Below are positions 8,329-16,422 of a DNA stretch of 64,000 nucleotides, piece by piece. Under the pieces are notes generated by a model. The model was not told where the DNA came from. It ran no database searches and saw nothing but the letters and a program-made list of their open reading frames with translations. Source of the DNA: Synechococcus sp. PCC 7335 (GTDB lineage: Bacteria > Cyanobacteriota > Cyanobacteriia > Phormidesmidales > Phormidesmidaceae); NCBI RefSeq assembly GCF_000155595.1, contig NZ_DS989905.1, positions 571,040-635,039 of the forward strand, given 5' to 3'. The stretch's first letter is position 1. Each line of letters starts with the position of its first letter. A program made the position numbers and the translations under genes.

Positions 8329-9078
8329 TCAAAAACAACTTTTGCGTTGCATAGTCATTCTAATTTCTTGCGCCTTGTCAAAGGCTTGTCGTGCAGTTGT
8401 TTCGTTCCCTGTTCTGCCTACAGAAGAGGTCGATTTACGTGCTTGTTCTGCCGCACTGTTGCTAATGGAATTAAGCTTTTGAAACTCGGATTCAAGCTGA
8501 GAACATGATAAAGCAGAAAACCCATCGTTCCTATTGGCTATTGGAATGTCAGAAGAGCCAGACTTTGAATCAGAGATTTTGGTAAATTCATACCTCTTTG
8601 TCTGGCCCGCTATTGTCATGTCCCCTATCATCTTATTCGGAGCGATAACCCTGATTCTATTGTCACTTAACACCATAGTACTACCTTCCCCGAATAAATC
8701 TATGCGGGATAGAAAGTGAAGATTTTCCCCGTCATATGCGTACTGAACGATGTTCATTTGGTTTCGATTTGAGGCATCACCTAAAATAACCCCATTCATT
8801 GCGCTGCCAAGCTCTGTTATCTGAAGGCTGCCCCCTTCTATCTGTATGTCCCACGCAAATGGAGGGTAGCCAAGATCATTAACGTCTTGAATTTCCCACT
8901 GGCCTTCTATCGGCTCACGGTTGCTCGTTGATGGTGGTGAAACAGAAGACGGCTGAGGAGAAATTTGAGAAGACGGTTGTGGGGAATCGTCTTGAATACA
9001 GGCTATGTTGCTTAATGATAGTAAGACAAGAGCTAACCCTAAACTTCCAACCCGTTTGGTCATATAAATTGTATTCAT
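8329..9078 (-). CDS. Putative lipoprotein of unknown function
   Basis: The 249-residue protein starts with a lipoprotein signal peptide: basic start MTKR, hydrophobic LGLALVLLSLS and lipobox SNIAC with the acylated cysteine at about residue 27. A serine/proline-rich linker (about 30-52) follows. The next part, about 55-165, has the look of a lipocalin-like or beta-rich domain (EGQWEIQDV at its start), and the tail is helical with two cysteines (ALSCSQLE and the final RKSCF) that could form a disulfide. It should be anchored in a membrane, facing outside the cytoplasm. I do not recognise the family. It is the last gene of the minus-strand arm and is separated from the preceding gene by about 96 bp. 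Confidence 0.65.
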   Translation of the reverse strand: MNTIYMTKRVGSLGLALVLLSLSNIACIQDDSPQPSSQISPQPSSVSPPSTSNREPIEGQWEIQDVNDLGYPPFAWDIQIEGGSLQITELGSAMNGVILGDASNRNQMNIVQYAYDGENLHFLSRIDLFGEGSTMVLSDNRIRVIAPNKMIGDMTIAGQTKRYEFTKISDSKSGSSDIPIANRNDGFSALSCSQLESEFQKLNSISNSAAEQARKSTSSVGRTGNETTARQAFDKAQEIRMTMQRKSCF

Positions 9079-9174
9079 CTTTTCTACTCTTAAGTTGCTT
9101 GGAATACTTCATCTTCTGAATCTTACCGAAGTAGTATTGAGGATCTTCTCAATTCTCTAACGGAACCTTAGAAG

Positions 9175-9786
9175 CTAGCTTTTCTTCTTGAGGAGATCTC
9201 CAATGTTGTCTCTCAAGTTACTTAGTTCTGACAGAGATTGGCTCAGCATCTGATGATTAGAGGTGATTAATGCATGTTCTACATCGGTCATTACTTTTTG
9301 AATTTTTACTTTGTGAATAAGGATGCCTGATGTAAGCTTCTCTCCTTTGTTCATTAACTCATCCTCGATAACTTTTCCAACGACCGGAATACTTCTTAGC
9401 TTTGGTCGAATAAATTGGAGAACGGATGAGAATTGGTCTGCCTGCTCAAACGCTAATACTTGTAGTTCAGAAGCCAGTTTGGACATTTCTATGGCCGATT
9501 TTTGAACGCCATCGATTAGCTCTTTGTTTTGATTTAGAGATTTTTGAGCATCAGCAAGCGAATTAAATTTATTGAAGTAAATAAAGATTCCAGGAAGTAC
9601 TACGAGGGCGAAGCCCCCGAAGAGAGCTATATAGATTAATGTGCCTATGTTTGCATAAAAAAAGGCTAGTACCATTAAACAGGCGCCTAGTAGCTGTATT
9701 GCGAAGATGGACTTTCCGGTTCTAAAGGCTTCATCTAGGCCGCCAAGAACAACTGCTGATAGGGGCTTGATATCTGAATGAGTCAT
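9175..9786 (-). CDS. Membrane protein with two N-terminal helices and a coiled-coil tail
   Basis: From the ATG at 9786 the protein has 203 residues. A longer frame starting at 9825 would add 13 residues encoded in the foot of the hairpin at 9829-9884 and is less likely. Two adjacent hydrophobic helices lie at about residues 26-70 (IFAIQLLGACLMVLAFFYA and IGTLIYIALFGGFALVVLPG). The remaining 130 residues are predicted helical and polar, with regular spacing suggesting coiled coil, and would lie in the cytoplasm. The family is unknown. It lies in the same orientation as the dynamin/GrpE arm and could serve as its membrane partner, but a 480-bp gap separates it from the GrpE-like gene. Confidence 0.6.
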   Translation of the reverse strand: MTHSDIKPLSAVVLGGLDEAFRTGKSIFAIQLLGACLMVLAFFYANIGTLIYIALFGGFALVVLPGIFIYFNKFNSLADAQKSLNQNKELIDGVQKSAIEMSKLASELQVLAFEQADQFSSVLQFIRPKLRSIPVVGKVIEDELMNKGEKLTSGILIHKVKIQKVMTDVEHALITSNHQMLSQSLSELSNLRDNIGDLLKKKS

Positions 9787-9828
9787 GAAAGATCCACGAA
9801 TGAAAGAAAAAGGGCTCTGTTGCAAAAA

Positions 9829-9884
9829 GTAGCTACATAATCAAGAGGAGAGCAGTAAAGTTCTTCTCTTGATTATGTAGCTAC
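9829..9884. repeat. Perfect 19-bp palindrome with 18-base loop
   Basis: GTAGCTACATAATCAAGAG at 9829-9847 is exactly repeated inverted at 9866-9884, and a few more pairs extend into the loop. No T-run follows. It could be a regulatory hairpin upstream of the 9786 gene or the end of a small transposon. Confidence 0.5.
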
Positions 9885-10307
9885 CCCAAAGATTATGTTG
9901 ATGAAAAGAATGTCTTATGATAGGTTCTTCAACACCTTTAATTTGCTCCTTGAAAATCATGTTTATCACCTCATATACTTTGATCTGAGTGTTCGTCTAG
10001 CGGTAGTAAATGAACTAAATTTCAAACCTAGTCTAGTTCGGCGCTTTAGGAACCACTGGTCTAACTCTAGTAGGGTGTTCAGGTACTTTATCCGCTGAGT
10101 TTCCGTTGTTCCCGGCGCCAACTGGTAATTTGCGAAGCCGAAGCCAAAAGCAAAACACAGCTAGCATCCTTTGTGTAGAATACGTATGGGTGTTTTCAGT
10201 ACATGCATCTTTAATAGACGACTGTAGATAGAAAAGGTTGTCAGATTTTTAAAATTGTGAATCCCAGCAAATGAAGACATGAAGTGGATCCAAAAGACAA
10301 CCTTTCT
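9885..10307. other. Gene-poor 423-bp interval
   Basis: The plus strand has a 67-codon frame at 9895-10098 (MLMKRMSYDRFFNTFNLLLE at its start), but there is no ribosome-binding site and no recognisable family. AT-rich sequence around 10170-10260 may be a promoter. I see no other structure. Confidence 0.4.
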
Positions 10308-10991
10308 TCAGTCAATCATTATGTAGACAGTTACTTCTTGTGGTCGAATAAGTTTACCGTCAAATAGATAGCCTGGCCTAACAGTCGAACAAATTGTCTC
10401 TTCTAGTTCTGGATCATGAGTAACTTTTGTGTCTACAACTTGCTGTTGATCGTAGTTGAATTTCCCAGTCATCTCTAGTGGCGTTATGTCTTCTAGTTCT
10501 AGAGTATGTCCAAGTCTCTTGTAAATTTCTGAAAGAGCCTCTGTTGTAAGAGATGTTGAGCTAGACTGAGCCAGCAAAACCCAGTCTCTGAGCTTGATTA
10601 GCTCCATCGCGGTGGAAGAGGGTTTTGACTCAGGGGTAACAGCAATGCTTGAAGGCGACTTTTGCTTGACCACCGCTTCAGTCATGTGAGCTAGCTTGAT
10701 ATTCTCTTGTGAAGGAGAGATAAAATTCCCTGTACTGCTAGGGGTAGAGGAATTCTCGTCATCCAACTCCGTATCGGAATTCTGACCGACCTCAAGCAAA
10801 CGTTCCATGAGTAAACAAGTAGACTTGAGTACCGCGACTACATCTGTGTCAACTGGGTTCTGGGTCGTGGAGGGTAAGTGGTTGAGCTGATGTGCAAGGG
10901 ATTCTGCCCGGAGGGCCAGTTTTGTTATCTTTAGTCTAAAACCCCGATAGGTAGATCTGGGTCTGAATTTTCGGAGCAGCGACTTAAGCAT
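10308..10991 (-). CDS. GrpE-like nucleotide exchange factor with divergent N-terminus
   Basis: The 227-residue protein ends in a block that matches the GrpE beta-wing domain: DPELEETICSTVRPGYLFDG followed by KLIRPQEVTVYI (residues about 192-225). Before it is a helical region (ELIKLRDWVLLAQ, about 130-170) in place of the GrpE dimer helices. The N-terminal 120 residues are basic and then serine-rich and low in complexity, unlike canonical GrpE. GrpE releases ADP from DnaK; three Hsp70 genes occur in the opposite arm of the cluster, so a dedicated exchange factor is a natural reading. It starts 43 bp after the second dynamin gene stops. A leader AAGGAGATCC precedes the ATG at 10991. Confidence 0.65.
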   Translation of the reverse strand: MLKSLLRKFRPRSTYRGFRLKITKLALRAESLAHQLNHLPSTTQNPVDTDVVAVLKSTCLLMERLLEVGQNSDTELDDENSSTPSSTGNFISPSQENIKLAHMTEAVVKQKSPSSIAVTPESKPSSTAMELIKLRDWVLLAQSSSTSLTTEALSEIYKRLGHTLELEDITPLEMTGKFNYDQQQVVDTKVTHDPELEETICSTVRPGYLFDGKLIRPQEVTVYIMID

Positions 10992-11034
10992 AGGATCTCC
11001 TTAGTCAAGGATAGATGGAATAGTGAGATTTAAC

Positions 11035-12603
11035 TTATGACCAAAAATTGAGATGTTTGTGAGCTTCTTGTAGGTGATAGACAATACGTTCATATGAGTG
11101 AGCCAAGACGGTAGAGGCTTCAATGGTTGACCGAGATGCCCCCATTTGAACAGCGGCCCGTAATCGCCACTTCTGCATACGTTCTTTTGCGGCAGAGAGC
11201 AGTTGATCGATGGAAGCTTGTTCCTTCATACCGAGGCGCTGGAAGCAAGCTGGTCCGTATTCACCAGTCACTTCCAGTAGTTGATGAATCTCTGAGTCGC
11301 TAAATTCCAGTTTGCGATCATAGTAGCTCCTCAAAACATCCAGCTCTCGAAAGTCATGAGAATTGGCTTCTAGGGCTTCGACTTTTCCGGCGACCGCTTC
11401 CACTACCTGTAAATCATCGCCAGACTGCTTCTGTTTTTGCTGAAAACAGAGAGCCTGTAGCCGATCAATAGCAGTGCGGAGTTTAATGAGATAGGCGCGA
11501 TGGCCAAAATGGGACGTAATTAATTCGGATAGATCTGAGACACCGCTGGCTTGCATCAATTCTTGGCTTAGTGATTCGAGATCGTAAGTTCCTGAGCGAA
11601 TTAACTGACATGCTTGCCAAATGCCGTAGCGCTCTAGGCGATGGAGTACTTTCTGACGCTCGGAGACAGTTGGCATTTCCAGTTGATCAGGAAATGCCTT
11701 ATTTTCAAACCGAGCTTTAGACCTAAGCAAGCTCTGCAAGCTTTTTTCGGGAAGTGCTGCAAGCTTTTGCAAAGTCTCAAACTCACTGTCTCTTAGTGTT
11801 TTCGCTCCTAGTGCGAGATAGCCGCTTGCAGGCTTGATGGCGTAGAGTAGACTACGGACCTGAGGAATATTGGAAAGGCGAGTGGCAATTTGTTGACTGT
11901 TTTCAGGAGAAAATTCTGGCCAGTATGTATCAATCCGAGTTAAGACCCCAATAGAGTTAATGGGGGTGGCACGTCCCACAGATGGCCCCTGAAACTCTTC
12001 CATGACAGCTTGGTCGCCAGCACTAAAATTATGGCTGAACAAATATAGAACTGCGTCGGCCTTGTCGGCTTCGGCTTGGGTTAAGGCGGTCAGCTCTTGG
12101 CCACGTAGATTCAGAAAGTCACGGGTGTTTTGCGAGTCATCTTTATAAAATGAATCTAGACCAGGGGTGTCGATGAGGTGGAACGTTTTAAGAATCGGGT
12201 TGGGGTAAAAAACTTCGATGTATTTGATGCTCAGCAAATAGTCCTGATGCTCATCTGCACGTTGCGTGAGGGTTTGCAAATCTTCAAAGGACTTATCTTC
12301 AGATTTACCGTTTTTGTAATGCACCTTGAGCGTGTGGTGGGGACCGTACTTGAGCCAGTTGATATTGAACGTGGCTTCAACAGTCCCCGTAGCGACGATC
12401 TCTTCCCCAAGTAAAGCGTTGAGCATCGTGGACTTACCAGCCTTGATTTTGCCAACGATGGCAACCCGCATGGGCTCCGAGAGCCGCTGTTGGCAATTCA
12501 GTAGCTCTTGATGCAATTCTTGCAAAGATGCGCGATCACGGGTCTTCTCTAGGATAAAGTCAAATAAAGCCTGAGCGCGATCACGTAAGGGTAGATCAGC
12601 CAT
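11035..12603 (-). CDS. Dynamin-like GTPase (second of pair)
   Basis: I place the start at ATG 12603, which overlaps the stop of the upstream gene as ATGGCTGA and has GGAG at the right distance; longer upstream frames are possible but would lie inside the previous gene. The resulting 522-residue protein has G1 GKIKAGKS at residues 51-58, G3 DTPG at 145-148 and G4 TRID at 222-225, so a complete GTPase domain. The C-terminal 200 residues are helical with coiled-coil character (EALEANSHDFRELDVL, MKEQASIDQLLSAAKERMQK). No obvious transmembrane helix is present, unlike its partner. Paired bacterial dynamins often work as heterocomplexes on membranes; here the tight overlap suggests equal production of both. 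Confidence 0.85.
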   Translation of the reverse strand: MADLPLRDRAQALFDFILEKTRDRASLQELHQELLNCQQRLSEPMRVAIVGKIKAGKSTMLNALLGEEIVATGTVEATFNINWLKYGPHHTLKVHYKNGKSEDKSFEDLQTLTQRADEHQDYLLSIKYIEVFYPNPILKTFHLIDTPGLDSFYKDDSQNTRDFLNLRGQELTALTQAEADKADAVLYLFSHNFSAGDQAVMEEFQGPSVGRATPINSIGVLTRIDTYWPEFSPENSQQIATRLSNIPQVRSLLYAIKPASGYLALGAKTLRDSEFETLQKLAALPEKSLQSLLRSKARFENKAFPDQLEMPTVSERQKVLHRLERYGIWQACQLIRSGTYDLESLSQELMQASGVSDLSELITSHFGHRAYLIKLRTAIDRLQALCFQQKQKQSGDDLQVVEAVAGKVEALEANSHDFRELDVLRSYYDRKLEFSDSEIHQLLEVTGEYGPACFQRLGMKEQASIDQLLSAAKERMQKWRLRAAVQMGASRSTIEASTVLAHSYERIVYHLQEAHKHLNFWS

Positions 12604-14647
12604 CTGCCCAATCTCCGTAATCCGCATTAGCGGTAACAGGTTGAGGCGTCGCTGGTGCACTTGATGAAGCGGCATCTGCAGATGATGCGGCTGGAGCAGA
12701 AGTGGAGACAGTAGCAGACTCAGGCTCTTCTAGTGCCTGTATGGCTAATTGCTCTGCTGCATTCTGGAAACTTGTGAGCTGCTGTAAGGGGCCCTTTAAC
12801 TCGGCAATCTTATGAGTCATTTGGTTCTGTGAAAGCTTGATGGTTTTCTGAAAAGAACTTAGGCTGCGATCACAGATCTCTTTCTCTTGTTTTATTTGCT
12901 GGTGTAAGTTACTCCGCATCGTTTTACTCAAGTTGGTGATCATATCTTCTAACGCTGCTTTACATGATGAATGATTGTCAACAATATAGGGATGAATGAT
13001 TCTTGAGATTTCTCGTTTAGTTAATATGTGATCTCGTTCTTTAACGTGACTAAGTGCATCCCTGATACCATCAGTCAAGCCTCTTGCACCGCCGAGGAAG
13101 GCCCCCAAGGCCGCACCAAGTTGCGCTCCAGGCACCGCACCCGCGCCGCCAAATACAAGCCCTGCTATTCCTCCCAGTGTTCCTCCCAAAAGTGAGCCAA
13201 TCGCTACTCCACCCATGGCCTTGAATCTACCTCGCGTAGCCGCTTCAATACTCTTTTTCCACAAGCTAGTCTCTGCTGCTTCGACTTGTGATAAACCCTC
13301 TAAACTTTGAACTTGAGCAGCTCCTTCGCCGAGATTTATCCGAGCTAACGAATCAACCGCTAAAGGATTCATATCTAAGCCTGTTGAATTAACAATTTCA
13401 ATGTGCAAAGTGCCAGCTCGTTGACTCAGTTCTTTGGTAAGTATTGACATCATAGAGTCGAAGTCATTTTCTAAAAGTCCTGCTATCTTAGGGGGGGCAT
13501 CTAGGATTTCGCTATCCTCCATATATTCCTGTGAACGGCGTTTTATCTGCTCAACCTCTCTATTAAACTTTCTAAATATTGCTGTTTTGATATCTTGAAT
13601 ACCATCGTTCAACTGGTATTGCCAAGCTGCACTGTCGGTCTGAAGCTGTTTTAATCGCTTAGATAAGTCTCTCAGATTAGACTCTAATTTTGCTTTTTCT
13701 TCCTGATTAAGGTTTTGGCAAGCTTCCCATTCAGCTTGTAGGGGTGACTTGAGATCAGCAACTAACCTTCCAAACTCTGTCAGCGCTCTAAGGATTAAAA
13801 TTTTTCCCCGCTGCTGACCCAAAAGCAGCCATAGCTCTTGTTCCAAGGCTGCGAAGTTACTGTCCTCCAAATCGTCAGGATCCTCGGTGTCTAGATAGGC
13901 TAGGCTTAAGCTGCTTGAAACCGGAACAATTGGCAACGATTCTCCTATATCGGGGAGAGTTTTGACTAGCTTCTCACGATTGCTATCAATAATCTCCTTA
14001 TAGTTACTGACGGCATCAGCTTTGGTGACAACAAAGATAAAATTCTGGCAATGTTTGCTAATCTGCTGAATAAAATTGAGTTCTTTCGTTGAGAGGGGCG
14101 CATAGACATCACTCACAAATAAAATAGAGTCAGCGCTAGGGACATAGGCATAGGTAATATCTGTGTGTTTGGCATTTAGACTACCGACTCCAGGAGTGTC
14201 CACAAGGAGCAGTCCCTCTTTTAACTGCGGATTGGGGGACTCTATTTCTAGCAAACGAGCTTGTTTGTTATTTTTTTGATTACCTTGTTCTGTCACATAA
14301 TCTGAAATATCAGCTCGGCTGATCTCCTTCCTCTTTTCTTTTCCTTGTTCTCCCAAAGCAACTGTGATTTTTTCAGAGTCGCCATAGGTAATCGTAGACA
14401 CGAGATTTGTAGCAATGTCTACATCGACAGGAAATAGACCAGGTTCACGTAAATAGGCATTTATTAGACTGGACTTGCCTTGCTTAGCTTCACCTGCTAC
14501 AACCACAAGCAGTTTACCTTCCAGTAAATGCTGTTTGATTTCATGAAGACGTTTGACAGCATCTTTATGGCCGCTAGCCTTTGCAAAGTCAATTGCAGAC
14601 TTTAGGAGCAAAAGGGTTTGTTGCTTAGTTGCTTGGAAGTTTGCCAT
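12596..14647 (-). CDS. Dynamin-like GTPase with hydrophobic membrane segment (first of pair)
   Basis: The 683-residue protein has G1 GEAKQGKS at residues 52-59, G3 DTPG at 150-153 and G4 TKAD at 208-211. A long helical stalk follows (about 290-450). Residues about 478-530 are glycine/alanine-rich and hydrophobic (GGVAIGSLLGGTLGGIAGLV, then GGAGAVPGAQLGAALGAFLG), resembling the membrane-inserting paddle of bacterial dynamin-like proteins. The tail is rich in Ala, Ser, Thr and Pro and is probably disordered. A leader AGAGGTCC sits before the ATG. Such GTPases remodel or repair membranes; in other bacteria they have been linked to phage tolerance and to membrane stress. Its place here with Hsp70s and proteases suggests a stress or defence role. 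Confidence 0.88.
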   Translation of the reverse strand: MANFQATKQQTLLLLKSAIDFAKASGHKDAVKRLHEIKQHLLEGKLLVVVAGEAKQGKSSLINAYLREPGLFPVDVDIATNLVSTITYGDSEKITVALGEQGKEKRKEISRADISDYVTEQGNQKNNKQARLLEIESPNPQLKEGLLLVDTPGVGSLNAKHTDITYAYVPSADSILFVSDVYAPLSTKELNFIQQISKHCQNFIFVVTKADAVSNYKEIIDSNREKLVKTLPDIGESLPIVPVSSSLSLAYLDTEDPDDLEDSNFAALEQELWLLLGQQRGKILILRALTEFGRLVADLKSPLQAEWEACQNLNQEEKAKLESNLRDLSKRLKQLQTDSAAWQYQLNDGIQDIKTAIFRKFNREVEQIKRRSQEYMEDSEILDAPPKIAGLLENDFDSMMSILTKELSQRAGTLHIEIVNSTGLDMNPLAVDSLARINLGEGAAQVQSLEGLSQVEAAETSLWKKSIEAATRGRFKAMGGVAIGSLLGGTLGGIAGLVFGGAGAVPGAQLGAALGAFLGGARGLTDGIRDALSHVKERDHILTKREISRIIHPYIVDNHSSCKAALEDMITNLSKTMRSNLHQQIKQEKEICDRSLSSFQKTIKLSQNQMTHKIAELKGPLQQLTSFQNAAEQLAIQALEEPESATVSTSAPAASSADAASSSAPATPQPVTANADYGDWADG

Positions 14648-14670
14648 TATTTGGACCTCTAAGACTATGG

Positions 14671-15204
14671 TTAAGATGAATGGGGTAGAAAAGTCTGGAA
14701 AAATTTAGGTGAAAGGGCACGGTAGTAGGGTTCGAGAGCAGGTTCCATCAAGAGACGCAAGGACTCGGAGAATCGTGCTTTCCACTCAAGACTGAAGGCT
14801 TCACGCTTCGCCAACGAGTTGAGAAGATGGTCATACATGGCCAGTAGCTCTTGACGCTTGCTGACGTACTCGGCCTTGGGGAGCTGGGCAATCTCTGGAT
14901 GGGGGAAAGTTCCTGCCTGGCTGTTCCAGTTTCCTTCTGGCCAGGGATGCTGGAATCGAAGATTGAGGTATTGCACAGGCAAGCCATTCGACCAGTCCAC
15001 GGTGATGAGAGCAAAGGGGGGAAACAGGGCCATGCCCTGCTTTCCGTGCGATTGGTTGGCACCCACGAAAGGAAGATGGACATAGATATTGCTTTCTCGG
15101 CGCAAAGGCATGGGCCAACCTGTTAGGGCTTCCATCGGTATGAGCTGCTGGGCCAGTGGCATAGCGCGAATCAATTTAATCAGTTTCGCAGTTTCACTTT
15201 CCAT
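14671..15204 (-). CDS. Uncharacterised 177-residue protein
   Basis: I chose ATG 15204 because it lies just after the stop of the peptidase gene (15224) and is preceded by GTAGAAGAAA. Upstream in-frame ATGs at 15246 and 15297 would overlap that gene. The protein is soluble, tryptophan- and proline-rich in the middle (HLPFVGANQSHGKQGMALFP, LITVDWSNGLPVQYLNLRFQ) and helical at the end (KRQELLAMYDHLLNSL). No signal peptide, helix-turn-helix or nucleotide-binding motif is seen. I do not recognise the family. It sits between the peptidase and the dynamin pair with 23 bp to the next start, so it is surely in the same operon. Confidence 0.7.
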   Translation of the reverse strand: MESETAKLIKLIRAMPLAQQLIPMEALTGWPMPLRRESNIYVHLPFVGANQSHGKQGMALFPPFALITVDWSNGLPVQYLNLRFQHPWPEGNWNSQAGTFPHPEIAQLPKAEYVSKRQELLAMYDHLLNSLAKREAFSLEWKARFSESLRLLMEPALEPYYRALSPKFFQTFLPHSS

Positions 15205-15223
15205 TGCATTTTCTTCTACAAAA

Positions 15224-16168
15224 TCATTCGTATGCGGAGGGGACATAGTACTCACCGCTGCTGGGCCAGTAGGGGCGTCCATAGCGATCAAGCGCACTAA
15301 AACGAACTTCGCTCATCCCAGCCAGCTCTGTCTGGTTAGTAGTATCAGGCGTGAGTTCAGTTGTGCTGACCATAAATTTCTGACTATCAGCCCAAGCATT
15401 CTCAAACTCACCCGCAGGCACCCTGAAGCCTTGGCCGTCAGCAGTACCTGGATCATTGAGGATAACCATTGGATTGTTTGGATCTGTGGCGTCAATGCCG
15501 ATCACCTGCACTGCATGGTTCGCATCCTGGCCAGGGATATGTCCATAGCCAGCAATGTAATCACCCAGCACATCGTCTTCTAGTGCGTTCTCGCCAGGGG
15601 TCCAGATTTCATCGGCATCAACGCCAACGATGACCTTTTGCCCCTGTTCAAGTTTCTCAGCAATATCCTGCAGAGAACCGCCAAATTCCTGGGTCACGGG
15701 GACACCGTAGGCTTCTAGCAAATTGCCAGTTGCATGCAGCGGAGTACCGCCTCCTGGAGTATACCAACCGTTAGCGGTGGCGACTTCGGTTAATTCTTGC
15801 TCGGTCACATCTCGCCCGAGTACCTCATCTAACACAAATTCTTGGGATGCGATCGCACAGGTATCATCACGGGTTTGCTGATGCCAGTTCTCCATATCCT
15901 CATCAGGTGTGCCGAATACTCCATCGATGGGGTTTGGATCGCAAGAACCAATTTCAAACGGAGTGGCCACAATCCCCGTATCCACAACACCATCACCATC
16001 AGTGTCAATCAAGTTGACGCTTAATATGTCGTCAAGCACGCCATCACCATTCATGTCTGATTGCACCAGGGTGGTATCTAGAATGCCATCGCCATCGGTA
16101 TCAATATCTTGGACGTAGCTTTCTTCCAAGCCATCTCCATCAAGATCTAGCCAGTCCATGCTGAACAT
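15224..16168 (-). CDS. C39-like cysteine peptidase with N-terminal DxDGDG calcium repeats
   Basis: The 314-residue protein begins with five DxDGDG-type loops within residues 8-65 (DLDGDG, DTDGDG, DMNGDG, DTDGDG), as in dockerin or EF-hand-like calcium-binding repeats. The second half reads as a papain-like C39_2 peptidase: cysteine in DDTCAIAS (C104), histidine in NHAVQVIGID (H218) and the third residue in ILNDPG (N238/D239). No signal peptide or membrane helix precedes the repeats. Calcium could therefore gate a cytoplasmic or specially exported protease. It is the first gene of the minus arm, facing the sigma-factor gene across a 254-bp gap. The substrate is unknown; a partner protein within the cluster is one possibility. 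Confidence 0.75.
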   Translation of the reverse strand: MFSMDWLDLDGDGLEESYVQDIDTDGDGILDTTLVQSDMNGDGVLDDILSVNLIDTDGDGVVDTGIVATPFEIGSCDPNPIDGVFGTPDEDMENWHQQTRDDTCAIASQEFVLDEVLGRDVTEQELTEVATANGWYTPGGGTPLHATGNLLEAYGVPVTQEFGGSLQDIAEKLEQGQKVIVGVDADEIWTPGENALEDDVLGDYIAGYGHIPGQDANHAVQVIGIDATDPNNPMVILNDPGTADGQGFRVPAGEFENAWADSQKFMVSTTELTPDTTNQTELAGMSEVRFSALDRYGRPYWPSSGEYYVPSAYE

Positions 16169-16422
16169 TCTGCTTACTCTCTGAACGGAACATTAATGAA
16201 TCTATATGACGCACTGCCCTCTCTTTATGCAGGTAGACGAAATTAATTCACACTGGCTTAATCTAAGTTTACGAAGGGCCAAACGACCAGACAATTTATG
16301 ACGATATGCTTCAGGAGGGGTGGACATGAAGCCGGAGTAGTGCATAAATTGGTTTGTTAGGTGGTTAACGTGCATCTGTAAGAGATAGTCCAGTATTCTT
16401 TGCTGCTAAGCTGCCAGATGTC
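16169..16422. promoter_or_regulatory. Divergent control region of the two-armed cluster
   Basis: This 254-bp gap separates the start of the minus arm (C39 peptidase) from the start of the plus arm (sigma factor), so it must carry promoters for both. I see no clear palindromic operator. Which sigma factor reads it is unknown; autoregulation by the adjacent sigma-like protein is an inference. Confidence 0.45.

Noticed and set aside
9813-9832. GGCTCTGTTGCAAAAAGTAG resembles the end of IS6-family elements
   Set aside because: No second end and no transposase were found nearby; similarity is too short.
9895-10098. 67-codon plus-strand ORF
   Set aside because: No ribosome-binding site, no family and opposite to its neighbours.
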